A stretch of 64,000 nucleotides of DNA from Hanleya hanleyi (GCA_036873755.1 JAVTVY010037122.1:108776-172775), one strand, 5' to 3'. Numbered from the stretch's first letter, positions 11,447 to 22,664 are shown. Notes: generated from the letters alone by a model not told the origin. Program-made: numbers and translations.

Positions 11447-11761
11447 TCCTTTGATTTCACCTTTGCTGAAACATCGTAACTGCTCTTATTTTGGTGATAG
11501 CTTTTATTGGGGTGTTAACGGCGTGATGCGAAATATAATGTTTGATTGGCCCTACCTCGGATCCGTCCTTGACTCTCCCAATGATAATTTTTTCTTCTTG
11601 ATCCTGTATGATGGTATCATACTTCCTCAGAAGTTCAGGGATCTTTAAACAAGAGATTTTATCGACCATAGGCAATCCCATTACTTTCTGACCAGTCTTT
11701 AGCAGTGGCCTGCTTCAATGTAACTTAGTATTTGTCATCTTCATAGGCAACTCGCTGATCG
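11447..11761 (-). pseudogene. BEL/Pao pol segment, protease to RT linker
   Basis: The minus strand encodes PELLRKYDTIIQDQEEK, GSEVGPIKHYISHHAV and TPIKAITKIRAV, the familiar BEL/Pao stretch just before the RT core. Upstream in the same sense, LENYDQRVAYEDDKY abuts the LINE target site. The element therefore ran continuously from about 14.7 kb to here before the LINE inserted. It carries stops and is not functional. Confidence 0.8.
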
Positions 11762-12000
11762 TAGTTCTCGAGAACTTTTTTTTTTTTTATTCATCAACAT
11801 TAAACATACATGACACGTGTACACAGTTACAGATTAATACAATATGATCTTCAATAAATATACAGCACAAACATATACAATAACACACATATACACATAC
11901 CCGTTCATAAAATTCATTCAGGTTTTTTCAGGCAAGTATAAATTGTTGTAATTGATCATAAAAATTCATATTATCACACTGATAAGCTTTCCTTTATTAA

Positions 12001-12567
12001 CCCTATCTGGCCTGGGTTTTTTGGGACCTGTCCAGACCTGGGGGGGGCCGAAATGGCCCCCCCTAATTATTTTTCTTATCCCTTGAGCTAGGGGGCTGAA
12101 ACTTACCACACAATACCCTTGGGTCAAGCTCTACCGGAAAATGTAATAAAATCCAAGATGGCCGCTTTGATGACGTCACAGTGACGTCATTTTCAAAAAC
12201 GGCATTTTTTGGTCGATATTTAGGTCTGATTTTCCGAATTTTTTATTTATGCAATTTCTCCGCAAAAACTGCATGATAAATTAGTAAATATTAATGTGAT
12301 GTGAAATAAAATAGTTTTTGCCCACTTTTCATCGCGGAAAAGTAGAAATGTGAGAAAAACATCACTTTTCTGGTACACCACCTCGCCGCCATCTTGAATT
12401 TACCCATGATCCTCTGCTCAGGGGGTTATGCAAATGGGCTCAAAATGACCCCAATAAGATAAACTATAGAGTCCAGGAGTTTCAGCACTCCATTTTCCGT
12501 CGTTCCGGAGATAGCGCAGAAAGTTTGGTAGGGGGGGCCATAATGGCCCCCCCCAGGCCAGGTAGGG
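12001..12567. mobile_element. TTAA-flanked piggyBac-like MITE, copy 1
   Basis: The element is 567 bp, flanked by TTAA at 11997-12000 and 12568-12571. Including the TTAA, the ends are TTAACCCTATCTGGCCTGG and the inverted TTAACCCTACCTGGCCTGG, one mismatch in 19. TTAA targets and a CCC terminus fit piggyBac-type elements. The C/G homopolymer blocks just inside each end (AATGGCCCCCCC type) pair with each other. It has no transposase. It sits in the LINE 3-prime UTR, so it is younger than the LINE. Confidence 0.85.
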
Positions 12568-12700
12568 TTAAGTAATCTTGTACCAAACACCATTTCGCAC
12601 GGAATTTGTCTCCTGTGTTATCGATGGAAGCTGTTAACTTTTCGTTCATATACTGTTGACGGAGCATGTTCACGAGAGCTTTAAAGTTTAAAGTAGAGTT

Positions 12701-14616
12701 TTAAAATTTATTATTGTATATATATCTTTTAGTTATTAGGATTAGCATGTTCAGAAAATGTTGTCCTATCCCCCACCCAAATATTATCTTATCATTTGAT
12801 ATCGTGCATTGAATGCTCAGAGTTTCAGTCGGCCATTTTTGTACTTCTTTCCAAAAGTTTTTAACGATAGGACAGAATAGGAATAGATGTTCTATAGTCT
12901 CTTTTTCTTCCTTACAATATGTACAAGCATTGTCATTTCTCTTTCCTATTGTGTTCAAAAATGTATTTGTATAAAGAGTCCTGTGTAAAATTCTATATTG
13001 AAAATATCTAAGTTTTGTTTCTTTTGTAATAGAAAAATTGTTCTTGTACACTTCATCCCAATTTATTTGCGGGTGAATGTTGATAATTGAATTCCATTTT
13101 TCATTTGCTCTAATCAGATTAGGTTCGTCTGCGTTATTCAAAATATCGTAAAATAATCTGCATCCTTTTACCTGTCTTAATAGCATTCTGTTTGTAGTCC
13201 CGAGTGTTGGAGAAAAGAGCTCATGTTCGATATTTTTGGATTCATTTTCTATTGATTTTTGCCTTTCATCGGGTATTGATTTAACTATTCGTATATAATC
13301 TAGGTATGTTCCTTTTAATTCATATCTATTTTTCAACACGTTAAATTGAACAAAGTCGCCGTTAGAATCCAGGATGTGTCTGATTTCTAGAACACCTTTT
13401 TGATACCAATCTTTGATGAAAGGTGACTGTTTCAGCTTGGGATTAAACCAAATTGGTTCGTCTATAATATCCTTAATGGAAGCTGGACGTAGTCTTTTTC
13501 GTAGAATATTCCAGGCTTCAAATGCATTTTTCCAGAAGGGATTTTGGATCGATGCGATCGCTTCTTTAGTATAATCACTCCCGACTTGCCATACACATGG
13601 AGTGTCAGTTAAATCTTGCTTTATGATATTTGACCATTTTCTATTCTGAAAAAAAAATCGCCTAATCCACGATATTTTGAGGCTGTGTATAAAAGTGTGT
13701 ATGTTTACCATTCTCAGACCACCCTTGTTGTAGTCTTGAGTTATTATATTCCGTTTTATCCTATCATTTCCCCCATTCCAAATAAATTTAAATAATAGTG
13801 TTTTGAGTTCTTCGATAAACTGTTCTGGTGGGTCTGGCAGGGCTAGAAAGAGGTGTGTAAGTTTCGAGAGAGCTAATGATTTTATTACAGTGATTTTGGC
13901 TGAGAGGGTTAAATTTCTGAGCTTCCATCTGTTCAACTCTGTTTTCAGCTGTTCTAATTTAGCTAAATAGTTAATTTTCCATATTTCGTTAAAGTTAATT
14001 GTTGAAAATTCTATTCCAAGCATGCTGAAATCTGTCACCCAGTCCAGCTTTACATCCTCGCATAGTTTTATGTTTGATCCACTAAGTGAACCTATCCAAG
14101 TCGCCTTGGTTTTGTCAACGTTAATTTTAAGACCAGATATAATATAAAATCGATCCAGGATATCTAGCGACCTTCTTAAAGAAGGTTCTGAACCGTCAAG
14201 AGTGAGCTGAGTGTCATCAGCGTATTGACTTATTTTGAATTCAATATCTTCGATTTTTATACCGCTAATATTATGATCCGAGCGTATCATTATACCTAAA
14301 ATTTCAGCACACATTAAAAATAAATATGGTGATGTAGGATCACCTTGCCTGCACCCGCGAGTATTGTGGAAAAATGGAGAGCGGTGACCGTTTTGGACTA
14401 CGCATGTTTGAATATCTTTATAAAAAGTACGGATCCATCGCCGGATAGATTCCCCAAAATTATCATATTTTAGGACTTCATCGAGAAATGTCCAAGACAC
14501 AGTATCGAAAGCTTTTTCAAAATCAACTAGCAGTAATAAACCTGGGATATTTTTCAATTTTGTCTCTAACATTAGATCATGAATTAATCTAATGTTTTCT
14601 CCGATGTATCTCCCCT
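12701..14616 (-). CDS. LINE ORF2 reverse transcriptase, partial
   Basis: This uninterrupted frame of about 636 codons has no true start: it reads in from the truncated 5-prime end of the element, and the first Met (14572) is internal. It encodes the RT core with VDFEKAFDTVSW (catalytic Asp), GCRQGDPTSPYLFL, and SQYADDTQLTL (catalytic YADD). The thumb region and a C-terminal zinc-binding segment (CTYCKEEKETIEHLFLFC) follow. The endonuclease and the N-terminal part are lost. RT copies LINE RNA into DNA at a nicked target. The clean frame indicates a young insertion. Clade L1/Tx1 is inferred from motif style. Confidence 0.9.
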
Positions 14617-14639
14617 AGACTAGTTCTCGAGAACTTTGC

Positions 14640-14720
14640 TATGATCTGATTCTTGTTCTGGGTCCTTGATCCAATCGTTTCCAAGTACCATTAATCTTCA
14701 ATACAAGGCTTGACTGGTAG
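14640..14720 (-). pseudogene. BEL/Pao pol segment upstream of the LINE
   Basis: In minus-strand phase with LENYDQRVAYED across the LINE insertion, this stretch reads WIKDPEQESDHSKVLENYDQ. That matches the usual BEL/Pao sequence between protease and RT. It proves that 11.45-11.76 kb and 14.64 kb were once adjacent. Confidence 0.7.
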
Positions 14721-14827
14721 TGAAGCATCTGGGACGGTAAACATGGACGTTTCCGACAGGAATTGTCGCCCAAAGTTAAATTGGAGCGATCTGCAAGAGG
14801 TGGGAAAAATTGACGACGTCTGGCGAC

Positions 14828-15055
14828 TAAAAAGCAACCATATGACTCAACAGGAAAGCATCCCTCGGCACCTAACATTCAGGCCCGAGAAAGCGGTGGA
14901 TTCTCGAACGTAGCCTTAGTATCTCAACCGCGCTTTTATTGCAGATGCTCATGTGAGGACTATGAAGTATCCACACGACCCCCAGCACCGGCTTAAGCGA
15001 AATTAGATACGCTAGCTCAGGAGATGTGATTACAAGTCAGCTCAAACAACTCACT
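14828..15055 (-). mobile_element. Short ribozyme-bearing element, family 2, copy 1
   Basis: About 225 bp match 30297-30510 (plus strand) in the leader (TTGTTTGAGCTGA, GAGCTAGCGTATCTAAT), the ribozyme-like module and the trailer (GAATGTTAGGTG, GTCATATGGTTG). It differs from family 1 outside the module. No open frame. Boundaries are approximate. Confidence 0.55.
14920..15010 (-). ncRNA. Twister-like ribozyme candidate (copy d)
   Basis: Read on the minus strand, P1 is GTATCT with AGATAC (6 bp). The core is AATTTCGCTTAAGCCGGTGC and GGGGGTCG (hairpin with one G-U pair). CGTGTGG faces CTCACATG as the P5-like arm, and CAATAAAAGCGCGGT then TGAG precede the P1 3-prime strand. Changes from the other copies fall mainly in loops or preserve pairing. 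Confidence 0.58.
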
Positions 15056-15861
15056 TGATGTTAATAGATGAGCAGATATCGAGGAGGCCCGGATGTAGAG
15101 AGAATAGAAGTCGGATGTATATACACTTCGCTCCGAGAAATTTGTATAATTCTGCGGATTTCAGCTGATCTTAGCCCTGATTTTTGTGTAATATATTTTG
15201 TGATGGTTTTGACAAGTACCTGTGGTGAAATTCTAGAATTATTTCTCAGTTTTTGCTGTTCTGGGCGTTTTTTGTCTTTGTCGGTTCGGCCCTGTTTAGG
15301 AGGGCAAAGGTCTGTCATTTCTACCTTTTCGGTCTTAGTGAGTGAGAATGTCGGCGGATTGTTTTCTGTCTCTCTCTTCTTTTCTCTGTTTGTTCGCTGT
15401 CTGTAAATATTTCGTATTCTGCTGGTGTATATATTTCCTTGTTGTTTTGGTTTAGTTTGTAGTTGGTTCGTTTTTCTTTCGGTTTGGCTTAGTTCGATTT
15501 GCACACATTTGTGTTTATCACGGTGGGCTATATACATGTACATACTGAAGGTATATAGCCGTACGTTGTAGGCAATCCTCAGAATACAGGTTTTGCGCTA
15601 GTCTTTGTTCTCTGTTCTTTACTTCCTCGGCGTTACCGAGCAACTCACAAGATCTAGAACTGGGCTATTGTTCTGCCTAGACCTGAGGTTCTCTTGAAGA
15701 GAGTGCATTGTTGTACTGGTTGTAGTATACACCTTTGGGGTGAGGCTCCCACGGGGGATAGTCAATGTTTACTCTGTCGGAGAGCACGCTGTTGAAGTGT
15801 GTGCGTGTCACTCTTTGTAGTTGTAGTGAGACTTCCTAATGGGACTTGGATTTTTTTTACT
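15056..15861 (+). other. Probable 5-prime UTR of the I/Nimb-like LINE
   Basis: There is no coding signature on the plus strand, and the minus-strand open frame (15061-15543) is low-complexity Lys/Thr/Arg without motifs. The stretch leads directly into LINE ORF1. The exact 5-prime end of the element cannot be placed. Confidence 0.4.
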
Positions 15862-16446
15862 ATGGCGTTTAGAAAGTTTGATAGGCCACTGAGCCTAAAA
15901 CTCCCAGGCTCAGAGAACGCTAATGCGATTGATATATACCACGCATTAAAAGACACTGTTGGATCAGGAGGGTCAGTCCTTACAGGTCTGGTACAGGTAT
16001 CAAATACGTGGAACGTCACACTAGCAAATGAAATTCCTAAAATTCGCCTAATGCTAGAAGGCATTAGCTTCGGGGATCAACGTGTTCATTTTGAGGAAAT
16101 AGATCTTGTAAAGATGAAAGGACCATGCGATTTCCCAGATTCTGCGATTAGAACTGCATTTGAGTTCTATGGTGATGTTCTCTCTACAGAAAAAGAGTTT
16201 TATTCGTTTGATAGAGAGTTTGACACAGGAGTTCGAAGAATTTGGATGTCGAGATTCAAACGTACTCTTCTTTCTTCTATTTTAGGTGGAGGTATGAGGC
16301 GTCCTGCTTGGTATAACGGTCAAGTGAAGACATGTTATACTTGTGGATCAGCAGATCACATGAACTCGAAGTGTCCTTTGAAATATAAACTTGTCACCAG
16401 GAAGGACACTTTAAGAGAACTGTCCAAAGGCCAAAAAGGTTCCTAG
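15862..16446 (+). CDS. LINE ORF1 (gag-like) with CCHC zinc knuckle
   Basis: The frame encodes about 194 residues if translation starts at ATG 15862 (MAFRKFDRPLSLKLPG), which I prefer over the upstream ATG because the extra residues are low-complexity. The C-terminal third has CYTCGSADHMNSKC, a perfect C-X2-C-X4-H-X4-C knuckle, followed by a basic tail. ORF1 proteins bind the LINE RNA in a ribonucleoprotein. A normal I/Nimb ORF1 is longer, and the residue chain likely continued into 16447-16948 before a stop. Downstream ORF2 fragments are in the same orientation. Confidence 0.75.
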   Translation: MAFRKFDRPLSLKLPGSENANAIDIYHALKDTVGSGGSVLTGLVQVSNTWNVTLANEIPKIRLMLEGISFGDQRVHFEEIDLVKMKGPCDFPDSAIRTAFEFYGDVLSTEKEFYSFDREFDTGVRRIWMSRFKRTLLSSILGGGMRRPAWYNGQVKTCYTCGSADHMNSKCPLKYKLVTRKDTLRELSKGQKGS

Positions 16447-16948
16447 AGATACCGTAGCTAACAATGAAAGAAATGATTCCGTGTTCCCCTCACAGAAGTT
16501 CGAAAAGAACTTTATGCAGAGGCTCTCGGACAGAAAAAAACATTTGTCAGCTAGAGAGCCTCCAAGTAGAACAGTAGGGTTATGGTAGACTGTAGGTTCT
16601 GATGGCAAGGACATCAAAGGAAAAACGAATGACATCGGTCATCAGAGGATAAACTCGTCCGGGGGAAACGAGAAAACCACTAAAGAGAACGAGAAAACCT
16701 CAACCTTGTCAGTGATAGTGAGGTTTGCGGTGGTGTGGATGCCGAGCCAGGAGATGAGAAGTTTGCCTCTGATCATACTGAATGTGTTGACATCGCATTG
16801 ACTCCGGGAGATGTTACTCTTCTGAATTGAAGAGTGACAACTTGCTGGTCGTGTGTCGAGTCAGGATGCACCTGTGTAGTCTGTTGATTCGTGCAATAAT
16901 CCTATTAACTCTGGTGTAGATTTAAACTTTACACCGGATGAGGAAATA
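16447..16948 (+). other. LINE ORF1-ORF2 interval, decayed
   Basis: This is the continuation of the LINE with no long open frame. Its Glu/Lys/Ser-rich fragments resemble a degraded ORF1 tail. Confidence 0.5.
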
Positions 16949-18051
16949 ATGAATGAATTCACAGATCATGAAAGTATTCAACAGTCTTGTAGTAATAGAG
17001 CTACCTCGAATCAGGAAAAGGAGAAAAAGGATAAAACCTTAGATATCGAAACCGGCAAGGAGCCTAAAATAGTCGATGCTACATTCAGTCCGGCCGACGA
17101 TGCTATGCTGTCTGATGAAGAGTGTGTTGATTGTAATGAACGTCCATTGAAAGGCGAGACTTCCTTGAACCAAAGGTCGAAGGACTTTTTGGGACAAGAG
17201 AGAGAGAAAGATGTTTATAAGAGGAAAAGTAAAAAAAGAAGAGAGAAAACTAATGAAAAACAAAAGAAAGCTCCAAAAGAATTACCCAAAATAAAAACGG
17301 CTTATCATGCCTACACTTTAGACGAACATGGAAAAGCTACAGGCGGCTCTTCAATATTGATTAAAATGGGTGTTTTACACAGTCCTGTTGATTTAGTGAC
17401 AGATTTACAAGCTGTAGCGGTTCGCATTACCTTGAATTCTGTTTTCACATTATGCACAGTGTATATACCTTCTTCTGGTAGTCTACGGCTTGGTGAACTT
17501 CAGGATCTTTACGATCAGCTTCCGAAACTTTGTTTAATGATGGGTGAGTTTAACGGTCGTAATATCCTCTGGGATAATGAAGAAAATTGTTAAGGTAAAT
17601 TTCTTCAATATATATATATATATAATATGGTGAGCAATGGTGAGCGTGTCGGCGTTTTCTCTATTTTCAAACAATTTATCTTCACGTTTGACCCTTTTCC
17701 TGAATTTCTACTATATATATATATATATATATTATATCAAATAATTCTTTGTGTATTTTTAATGATGGTTCGTTTATACATTTGTCCTCAGCTCATGGAA
17801 CCTATTCAGCAATATAACTTTGCGACCTTCCTATTCTCGAAGAATTTTCTTGGTCTGTTCATGATGACCTTTGTGGAAGTGATCACTTTCACACTGTCCT
17901 AAAAGCTGTTCATTCAGCTGATGACCCTCATTTCACAAGGTCTAATTTCAAGAAAGCAAACTGGCCCGAGTTTGAAAGCTTTGTTCACAAAAATTACAAG
18001 CAGTCTTTTTCGCTGATGTTTCAGATCATATACAGTTATTCTCAGGTATGC
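16949..18051 (+). pseudogene. LINE ORF2, APE-type endonuclease region, broken
   Basis: Frames include GGSSILIKMGV, LQAVAVRITLNS and MGEFNGRNILW (the GDFN region of AP endonucleases). After a frame break comes CGSDHFHTVL, the SDH catalytic motif at the end of the domain. This enzyme nicks target DNA to prime reverse transcription. Two (TA)n expansions near 17608-17625 and 17712-17732 and several stops disrupt the gene. Confidence 0.75.
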
Positions 18052-19883
18052 TGATAGAAATTGCCAACCAAACCATTCCCACATCTTCAGGAGTTGCACA
18101 TATTAAGAAACCTTGGTTTAATGATGACTGCAAAGAAGCAAGGAAATGTAGGAAGAAAGCTGAACGACATTTCCGCCGACATCCTAATCCTGAAAATTTG
18201 AAAGATCTCAGAGTTACAAGAGCTAAAGCTCGTGAAACCAAAACTTGATTCTTAGAAAAATTATGTTTCTAAGATCAATACACATACTCCTACAACAAAA
18301 GTTTGGAATATGATCCAAAGAATAAAAAGGTAAAAGCTCCAACTCCAGCGTTCATCATCTCAACGATGAAAACCAGGTGATTACTGACAGAGTAGAAATA
18401 GCAAATAAATTAAGCGAAACAAATGCCACAAACTCTTCTTCAGAAGTTTCCAAAAAAAGAGAAGAGAAAAATGAAATTAAATTCCCTTCGGTTAACCATG
18501 AAGGCTATAACGCTATGTTTACAATTGAAGAACTTCATGCTTCTCTCACGAAAGCTAACGATTCTGCTGCAAGCCCTGATAATATGCATTATCAGCTTTT
18601 GAAACATCTACCGGAAAGTTCTCTAAAAATCCTATTACAAATATTCAATAGACTTTGGACAAGAGAAAACTTTTCACCGTCATGGCATAATGCCATAGTT
18701 ATACCAGTACCAAAACCCGGCCGTGACCATACAGACCCTGGTAATTGTCGTCCGATTCCAATGACTAGCTGTGTCTGCAAAACAATGGAATGCGTAACTG
18801 GTCGCCTTGTTTGGTACCTGGAAATTGAAAAGAACTTACTGATATTCAAGCTGGTTTCCGTAAAAATAGAAGTACCATTGATCATTTCGTCAGATTAGTT
18901 TCGTATGTCAAGAATGCTTTCGCCAAGAATGAACATGTGGTTTCTATCTTTTTAATTTAGAAAAAGCCTATGATACTACATGGAAATAGGGGATTCTGAA
19001 AGATCTTCAAAATGGCCGTTTATTCGCTTTTATTTCCAGCTTTTTGAATGATAGACAATTCAAAATTCGTTTGGGTACAACTATGTCAGATCATTTTGAT
19101 CAAGACCAGGGTGTCCCACATGGCAATATTTTGTCTACTACTCTGTTTAGTATCAAGATCAACAGGTTGGCTGCATTTCTGAATAAATCAATTGATGGTT
19201 CACTTTTTATAGACGATTTCAACATATCGTGTAGTGGGAAAAGTATACACAATATTAAGAGAATATTACAACTTTGTCCAAATGGAATTCAGAAACAGTG
19301 TCTAGAAAATGGCTTCAAATTCTCCAGAGCTAAGACAAATTGTATACACTTTTACAGAAAATATTTCCAGCACAAATATCCAGTACTTACATTAGATGGA
19401 ACTGAAATCAAAGTGATAAAACAGGTCAAATTCTCAGCCATATTGTTTGACCAACGAGTAGCATTCAAATCGCATATAAATTGCTTGAAAGCCAAATGCA
19501 CGAAAGCTCTAGATTTGTTGAAGGTAGTTGCCATCTATTAGTGGGGAGGAGATCAGCAAACTCTTCATTTATATCGATCACTTGTTCGTTCCAAACTTGA
19601 TTATGGTTCTATTGTTTACAATGGTGCAAGCAAGTGAAATTTAGCAAAGCTAGATCCTATTCTCCATCAAGGACTAAGCCTCGGTGCGTTCAGAATATCA
19701 CCTAAAGAACGTTTGGCTTATGCGCTGTTTCAATCTTTATGGGATACTGTGAATAATAACAAACTTCACGAGTTCAAAAAAATTGTTGGTTATACTCATC
19801 TGAACAATCAGAAACTTTTCGATCAGGCCATGATTAGACGATGTAGGATCGGCCAGACACGATTAGCTCACGAATATTTACTA
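18048..19883 (+). pseudogene. LINE ORF2, reverse transcriptase region, broken
   Basis: Segments in order: KKPWFNDDCKEARK (linker), SPDNMHYQLLKHLPE, WHNAIVIPVPKPGRD and NCRPIPMTS (RT fingers). Next come DQGVPHGNILSTTLFS, SLFIDDFNI in place of YxDD, and LDYGSIVYNGAS. The sequence then jumps straight to the C-terminal RLAYALFQSLWDTVNNNK block without the RNase H seen at 7.4 and 44 kb, so that domain has been deleted in this copy. Frameshifts occur at about 18900-19040 and after 19541. Confidence 0.8.
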
Positions 19884-20143
19884 ATTACAAGCGTCTAGTC
19901 CGTCATTCATAATTCAGCCGTCGTCCATTAAAGAATATCCGCGTCTCTAATCCAAAGATCTATTCCATATTCCATATAACAGTATTAGCACCAAATTCAA
20001 AAGACAATCATAGTATACATAAATATAGGCTAGTTTCCTGCAAGAGAGAAGCGGTCAACAGTTTTTAATGATGCCGACAAGACATCATGATGTTCCAAAA
20101 ATATAAAATCCGTATCGCTGATCAGTATTCTTAATCCATAATA
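19884..20143 (-). mobile_element. PLE 3-prime-end fragment inserted in the LINE
   Basis: It starts at the PLE 3-prime terminus (ATTACAAGCGTCTAGTCCGT on the plus strand) and stops mid-element, so it is a 5-prime-truncated minus-strand insertion. The LINE reading resumes at 20144 (CAGGAGCCGGTCTCAAGG). It covers the hydrophobic downstream ORF of the PLE but not the ribozyme. Confidence 0.8.
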
Positions 20144-20471
20144 CAGGAGCCGGTCTCAAGGTGTATTCCATGCCATGAAGATCTGACGATAAAATATATT
20201 CTCATAGACTGCATAGATTTTAAGATTTTAAGAGATACTTTTTATCTAGCAGCCACACTGGAAGATCTTTTCAGCAGAGTAAAAGAAAATTGTATTTTAG
20301 ATTATTTGAGAGAGATTGGTTTGTTGTACAACTTTTAATGTTTGTACCTGTTTTAACGCATTAGTTTACTGAGTTGTTGAATTGAATACTTAGAATTTTG
20401 TTTGATCGTCGCTATATACCTGAAATATTGCTGAATGCGACGTTAAACCTTAATTCTCTCTCTCTCTCTCT
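20144..20471 (+). pseudogene. I/Nimb-like LINE 3-prime end and tail
   Basis: The residue run CIPCHEDLTIKYILIDCIDF is a C-terminal Cys/His segment typical of this LINE group. It continues through EDLFSRVKENCILDYLREIG to a stop. The tail is GATCGTCGCTATATACCTGA, then GCGACGTTAAACC and (CT)n. Tails of this form are very common in molluscan genomes, which is part of the organism inference. Confidence 0.8.
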
Positions 20472-20619
20472 AATAGATAAGCATTGCGGGCGTCTGATGA
20501 AGTAAACGCCTCAACATGGTGTAGCCTGGTAAATGCAAGAATACCCAGAGAAACTAACCTGTAATGCCCGACGTCGTACGGCTTAAATTTCCCACCAAAG
20601 CAATAAACCTACATATATT

Positions 20620-21600
20620 TGTCGAGTGACATGTACAGAGAGCTAACACACTTGTTTCAGGGATGTCATCTTTGACTAGACTCATTCCACCAGCTAGAAT
20701 CCAACCGAGTCTTGACCCCAACAGATAAAGACCAGACTAAACTTCATTATCTCAAGGCAGAATCAAGTTCAAGAAGTAGTTATTGCCAGTAAGAACATCT
20801 AGGGTAGGTAATTCCACCTTTGCTGGTAGTACATTGGCTAAAGGGATATCTTTCCACAGAAATTCCAGTGTTGAGAGGCCTCAAGATGAACTGGCTGCGA
20901 TGAATAACACCAGTAATCTATGTTACCACATTTGCCTTTACTGTGATGTAAGCTCCATCTCTGAGTTTGAAGTCTATAGACGTTGTGGAAGTTTTAATAA
21001 CCTGTAGAAATTTCTTCCTTGGACTTCCCGATCTTTAGTTCCAACCTTTTGCTAAGCTCTCTGTGACTTAAATAGTATCCTAACAGATTCTGTTGCTTGG
21101 TTTTTTGAGTTCTGTTTTTGAGTCTGCAACACAGCAGCTTCGCCACATGCCATTATGACCTGTTCAGATGCACAAGTCACCTGAGCAGCTGGAACCTCAG
21201 TGTTGAGACAGAAGCTTTCATTTCTATTTCTCAAAAAGATTTGGAGGCAAAGGCTTTTGTGATGGTTCTCGCTGCGGTGGCAATATAAACATGGTCTATT
21301 AACTGGACAGTAGTTTGGCTTCAGTGGAAGATCTCGTTTGCAGTTCAGCATAATACTTGAAACCAGCTGCACTACTTGATGTGAGAAAGAAATCTTCTTT
21401 GCTTTTTTGACTTCACTGGCCATGAGAAGTGGACAGTTTTTCAGTGTATGACCTTTCATTGAATAAATATAACAATGACCCTTTATCTTCTCTTTCCTTT
21501 GCTCCAGGAAGGAATAAACTGAACATGCACCAGACTAATGCACTTGTCCACAATACATACGACTTTTCATGGAATCCACTGTTGCTTTTGCTTCTTAGAA
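20620..21600 (-). pseudogene. BEL/Pao gag zinc knuckle and protease remnant
   Basis: The minus strand carries a knuckle segment CLYCHRSENHHKSLC preceded by KGHTLKNC, which is typical BEL/Pao gag. SVRILFKSQRA follows where the protease would read VRxLFDSGSQ, so the catalytic DSG is lost. Further on, degraded frames resemble GLYLLGSRLGWIL, the linker block after the protease. Stops and frame changes are frequent. About 34 bp at 21319-21352 recur at 21630-21663 next to PLE copy 1. Confidence 0.75.
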
Positions 21601-21670
21601 TAGGTATCAAAACCTCCAGCTACTAGTGCTTCAGTGGATGATCTCGCTTGCGGTTCAGCATAGTGTTCAG

Positions 21671-22319
21671 CATTAAAAATATCTATGTGAAATTTGGCAA
21701 CACAATATATCAGCAGCATATAGGTATTCCAATGGGTACTAATTGTGCACCCCTGTTGGTTGACCTGTATATGTTCTCTTATGAATATGACTATATGTAG
21801 GCGCTTTCAAAAACCGATGCATTCAAAGCCCGTTCCTTCTCATTCACCAAACGCTATATAGACGATCTTCTCGCTGTGGATAATCGCTATATAAATGACG
21901 CAGTGAAGGATGCATATCCACCTTCACTGGATTTGAAGGAAACTACAGATAGCCCTACAGGCACATCATATTTAGATCTATATCTCTATAAAAATGAAGC
22001 GGGCATTCTCTCTCGTCGACTTTATGACAAAAGAGATAATTACAATTTCGACATCGTAAATTATCCCTTTCTGGACAGTAATATTCCAGTGGGACCTGCA
22101 TATGGCGTATACATATCTCGCTTAGTAGCATTTGCTAGACCCTGTGTTAAATGTGACGATTTTAATCAACGTCACAAAACATTGTTGCAGAAACTTATAA
22201 AACAGGGCTATTCCACCAAGCGCCTCCACTCAAATTTTCTTAAATTTGGCGATACATATCGCATGTTGATAGTAAAACACGATTGTAGCGTGCAAGATCT
22301 ATGGCGCTACGTTTCGTAA
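21671..22319 (+). pseudogene. PLE copy 1 reverse transcriptase, C-terminal half
   Basis: The frame runs from KNIYVKFG through GIPMGTNCAPLLVDLYMF (RT motif region), then FTKRYIDDLLAVDN (catalytic YIDD), TGTSYLDLYLYK and NIPVGPAYGVYISRL, to the stop at 22317-22319. One in-frame TAG near 21797 replaces the CAG seen in copy 3. The motif style (MGTNCAP, RYIDD) is that of a large invertebrate family I place with Penelope-like elements. No GIY-YIG domain is present at the C-terminus. The N-terminal half is missing. Confidence 0.75.
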
Positions 22320-22321
22320 CT

Positions 22322-22430
22322 TGTGTCTAATTTCGCTTAACCCGGGGCTAGGGGCCGTATGAACCCATGTACTTCAAGATCCTCATGGTGCTCATATGAA
22401 CAATCACAATCAAAGCGTGACTGAGATACA
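22322..22430 (+). ncRNA. Twister-like ribozyme candidate (PLE copy 1)
   Basis: It starts 2 nt after the RT stop codon. P1 is TGTGTCT with AGATACA (7 bp, one G-U). The core is AATTTCGCTTAACCCGGGGC and TAGGGGCCG. The P5-like arm pairs CGTATGA with TCATATG, a sequence different from families 1 and 2 but still complementary. Then come CAATCAAAGCGTGAC and TGAG. Confidence 0.62.
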
Positions 22431-22439
22431 TCATTCTCT

Positions 22440-22664
22440 AGATGACGAATTTACAACGATTATTATGGATTAAGAATACTGATCAGCGATACGGATTTTA
22501 CATTTTTGGAACATCATGATGTCTTGTCGGCATCATTGAAAAATGTTGATCGCTTCTCTCTTGCAGGAAACTAGCCTATGTTTATGTATACTATGATTGT
22601 CCTTTTGAATTTGGTGCTAATACTGTTATATGGAATATGGAATAGGTCTTCGGATTATAGACGA
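22440..22664 (+). pseudogene. PLE downstream hydrophobic ORF, copy 1
   Basis: After the ribozyme-like module one frame reads YYGLRILISDTDF, LEHHDVLSASLK, and RFSLAGN, then a stop (TAG). It continues as MFMYTMIVLLNLVLILLYGI, a single hydrophobic stretch of membrane-segment length. The same peptide is kept in copies at 27.6, 37.2 and 43.2 kb. Its function is unknown to me. Confidence 0.6.

Larger units (their letters stand above)
11762..14637 (-). mobile_element. L1/Tx1-like LINE, 5-prime truncated, with target duplication
   Basis: The target duplication TAGTTCTCGAGAACTTT is present at 11762-11778 and 14621-14637 (17 bp, identical). The poly(T) run that follows the left copy is the LINE's poly(A) tail read on the plus strand. 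The element is 5-prime truncated at 14620 inside the RT region, as is usual for target-primed reverse transcription. It landed in a BEL/Pao pol gene: the BEL reading frame resumes across the two sides. Its 3-prime UTR holds a TTAA MITE (12001-12567). Confidence 0.92.

Noticed and set aside
21671..22319. In-frame TAG as recoding
   Set aside because: Copy 3 has CAG at the same place and other decay is present, so a point mutation is the simpler explanation.
22322..22430. Hammerhead ribozyme in the PLE, as known for Penelope-like elements
   Set aside because: No CTGATGA...GAAA core occurs in or near the module. The CTGATGA words elsewhere (about 3648, 17900, 20494, 44298) have no matching GAAA and stems.
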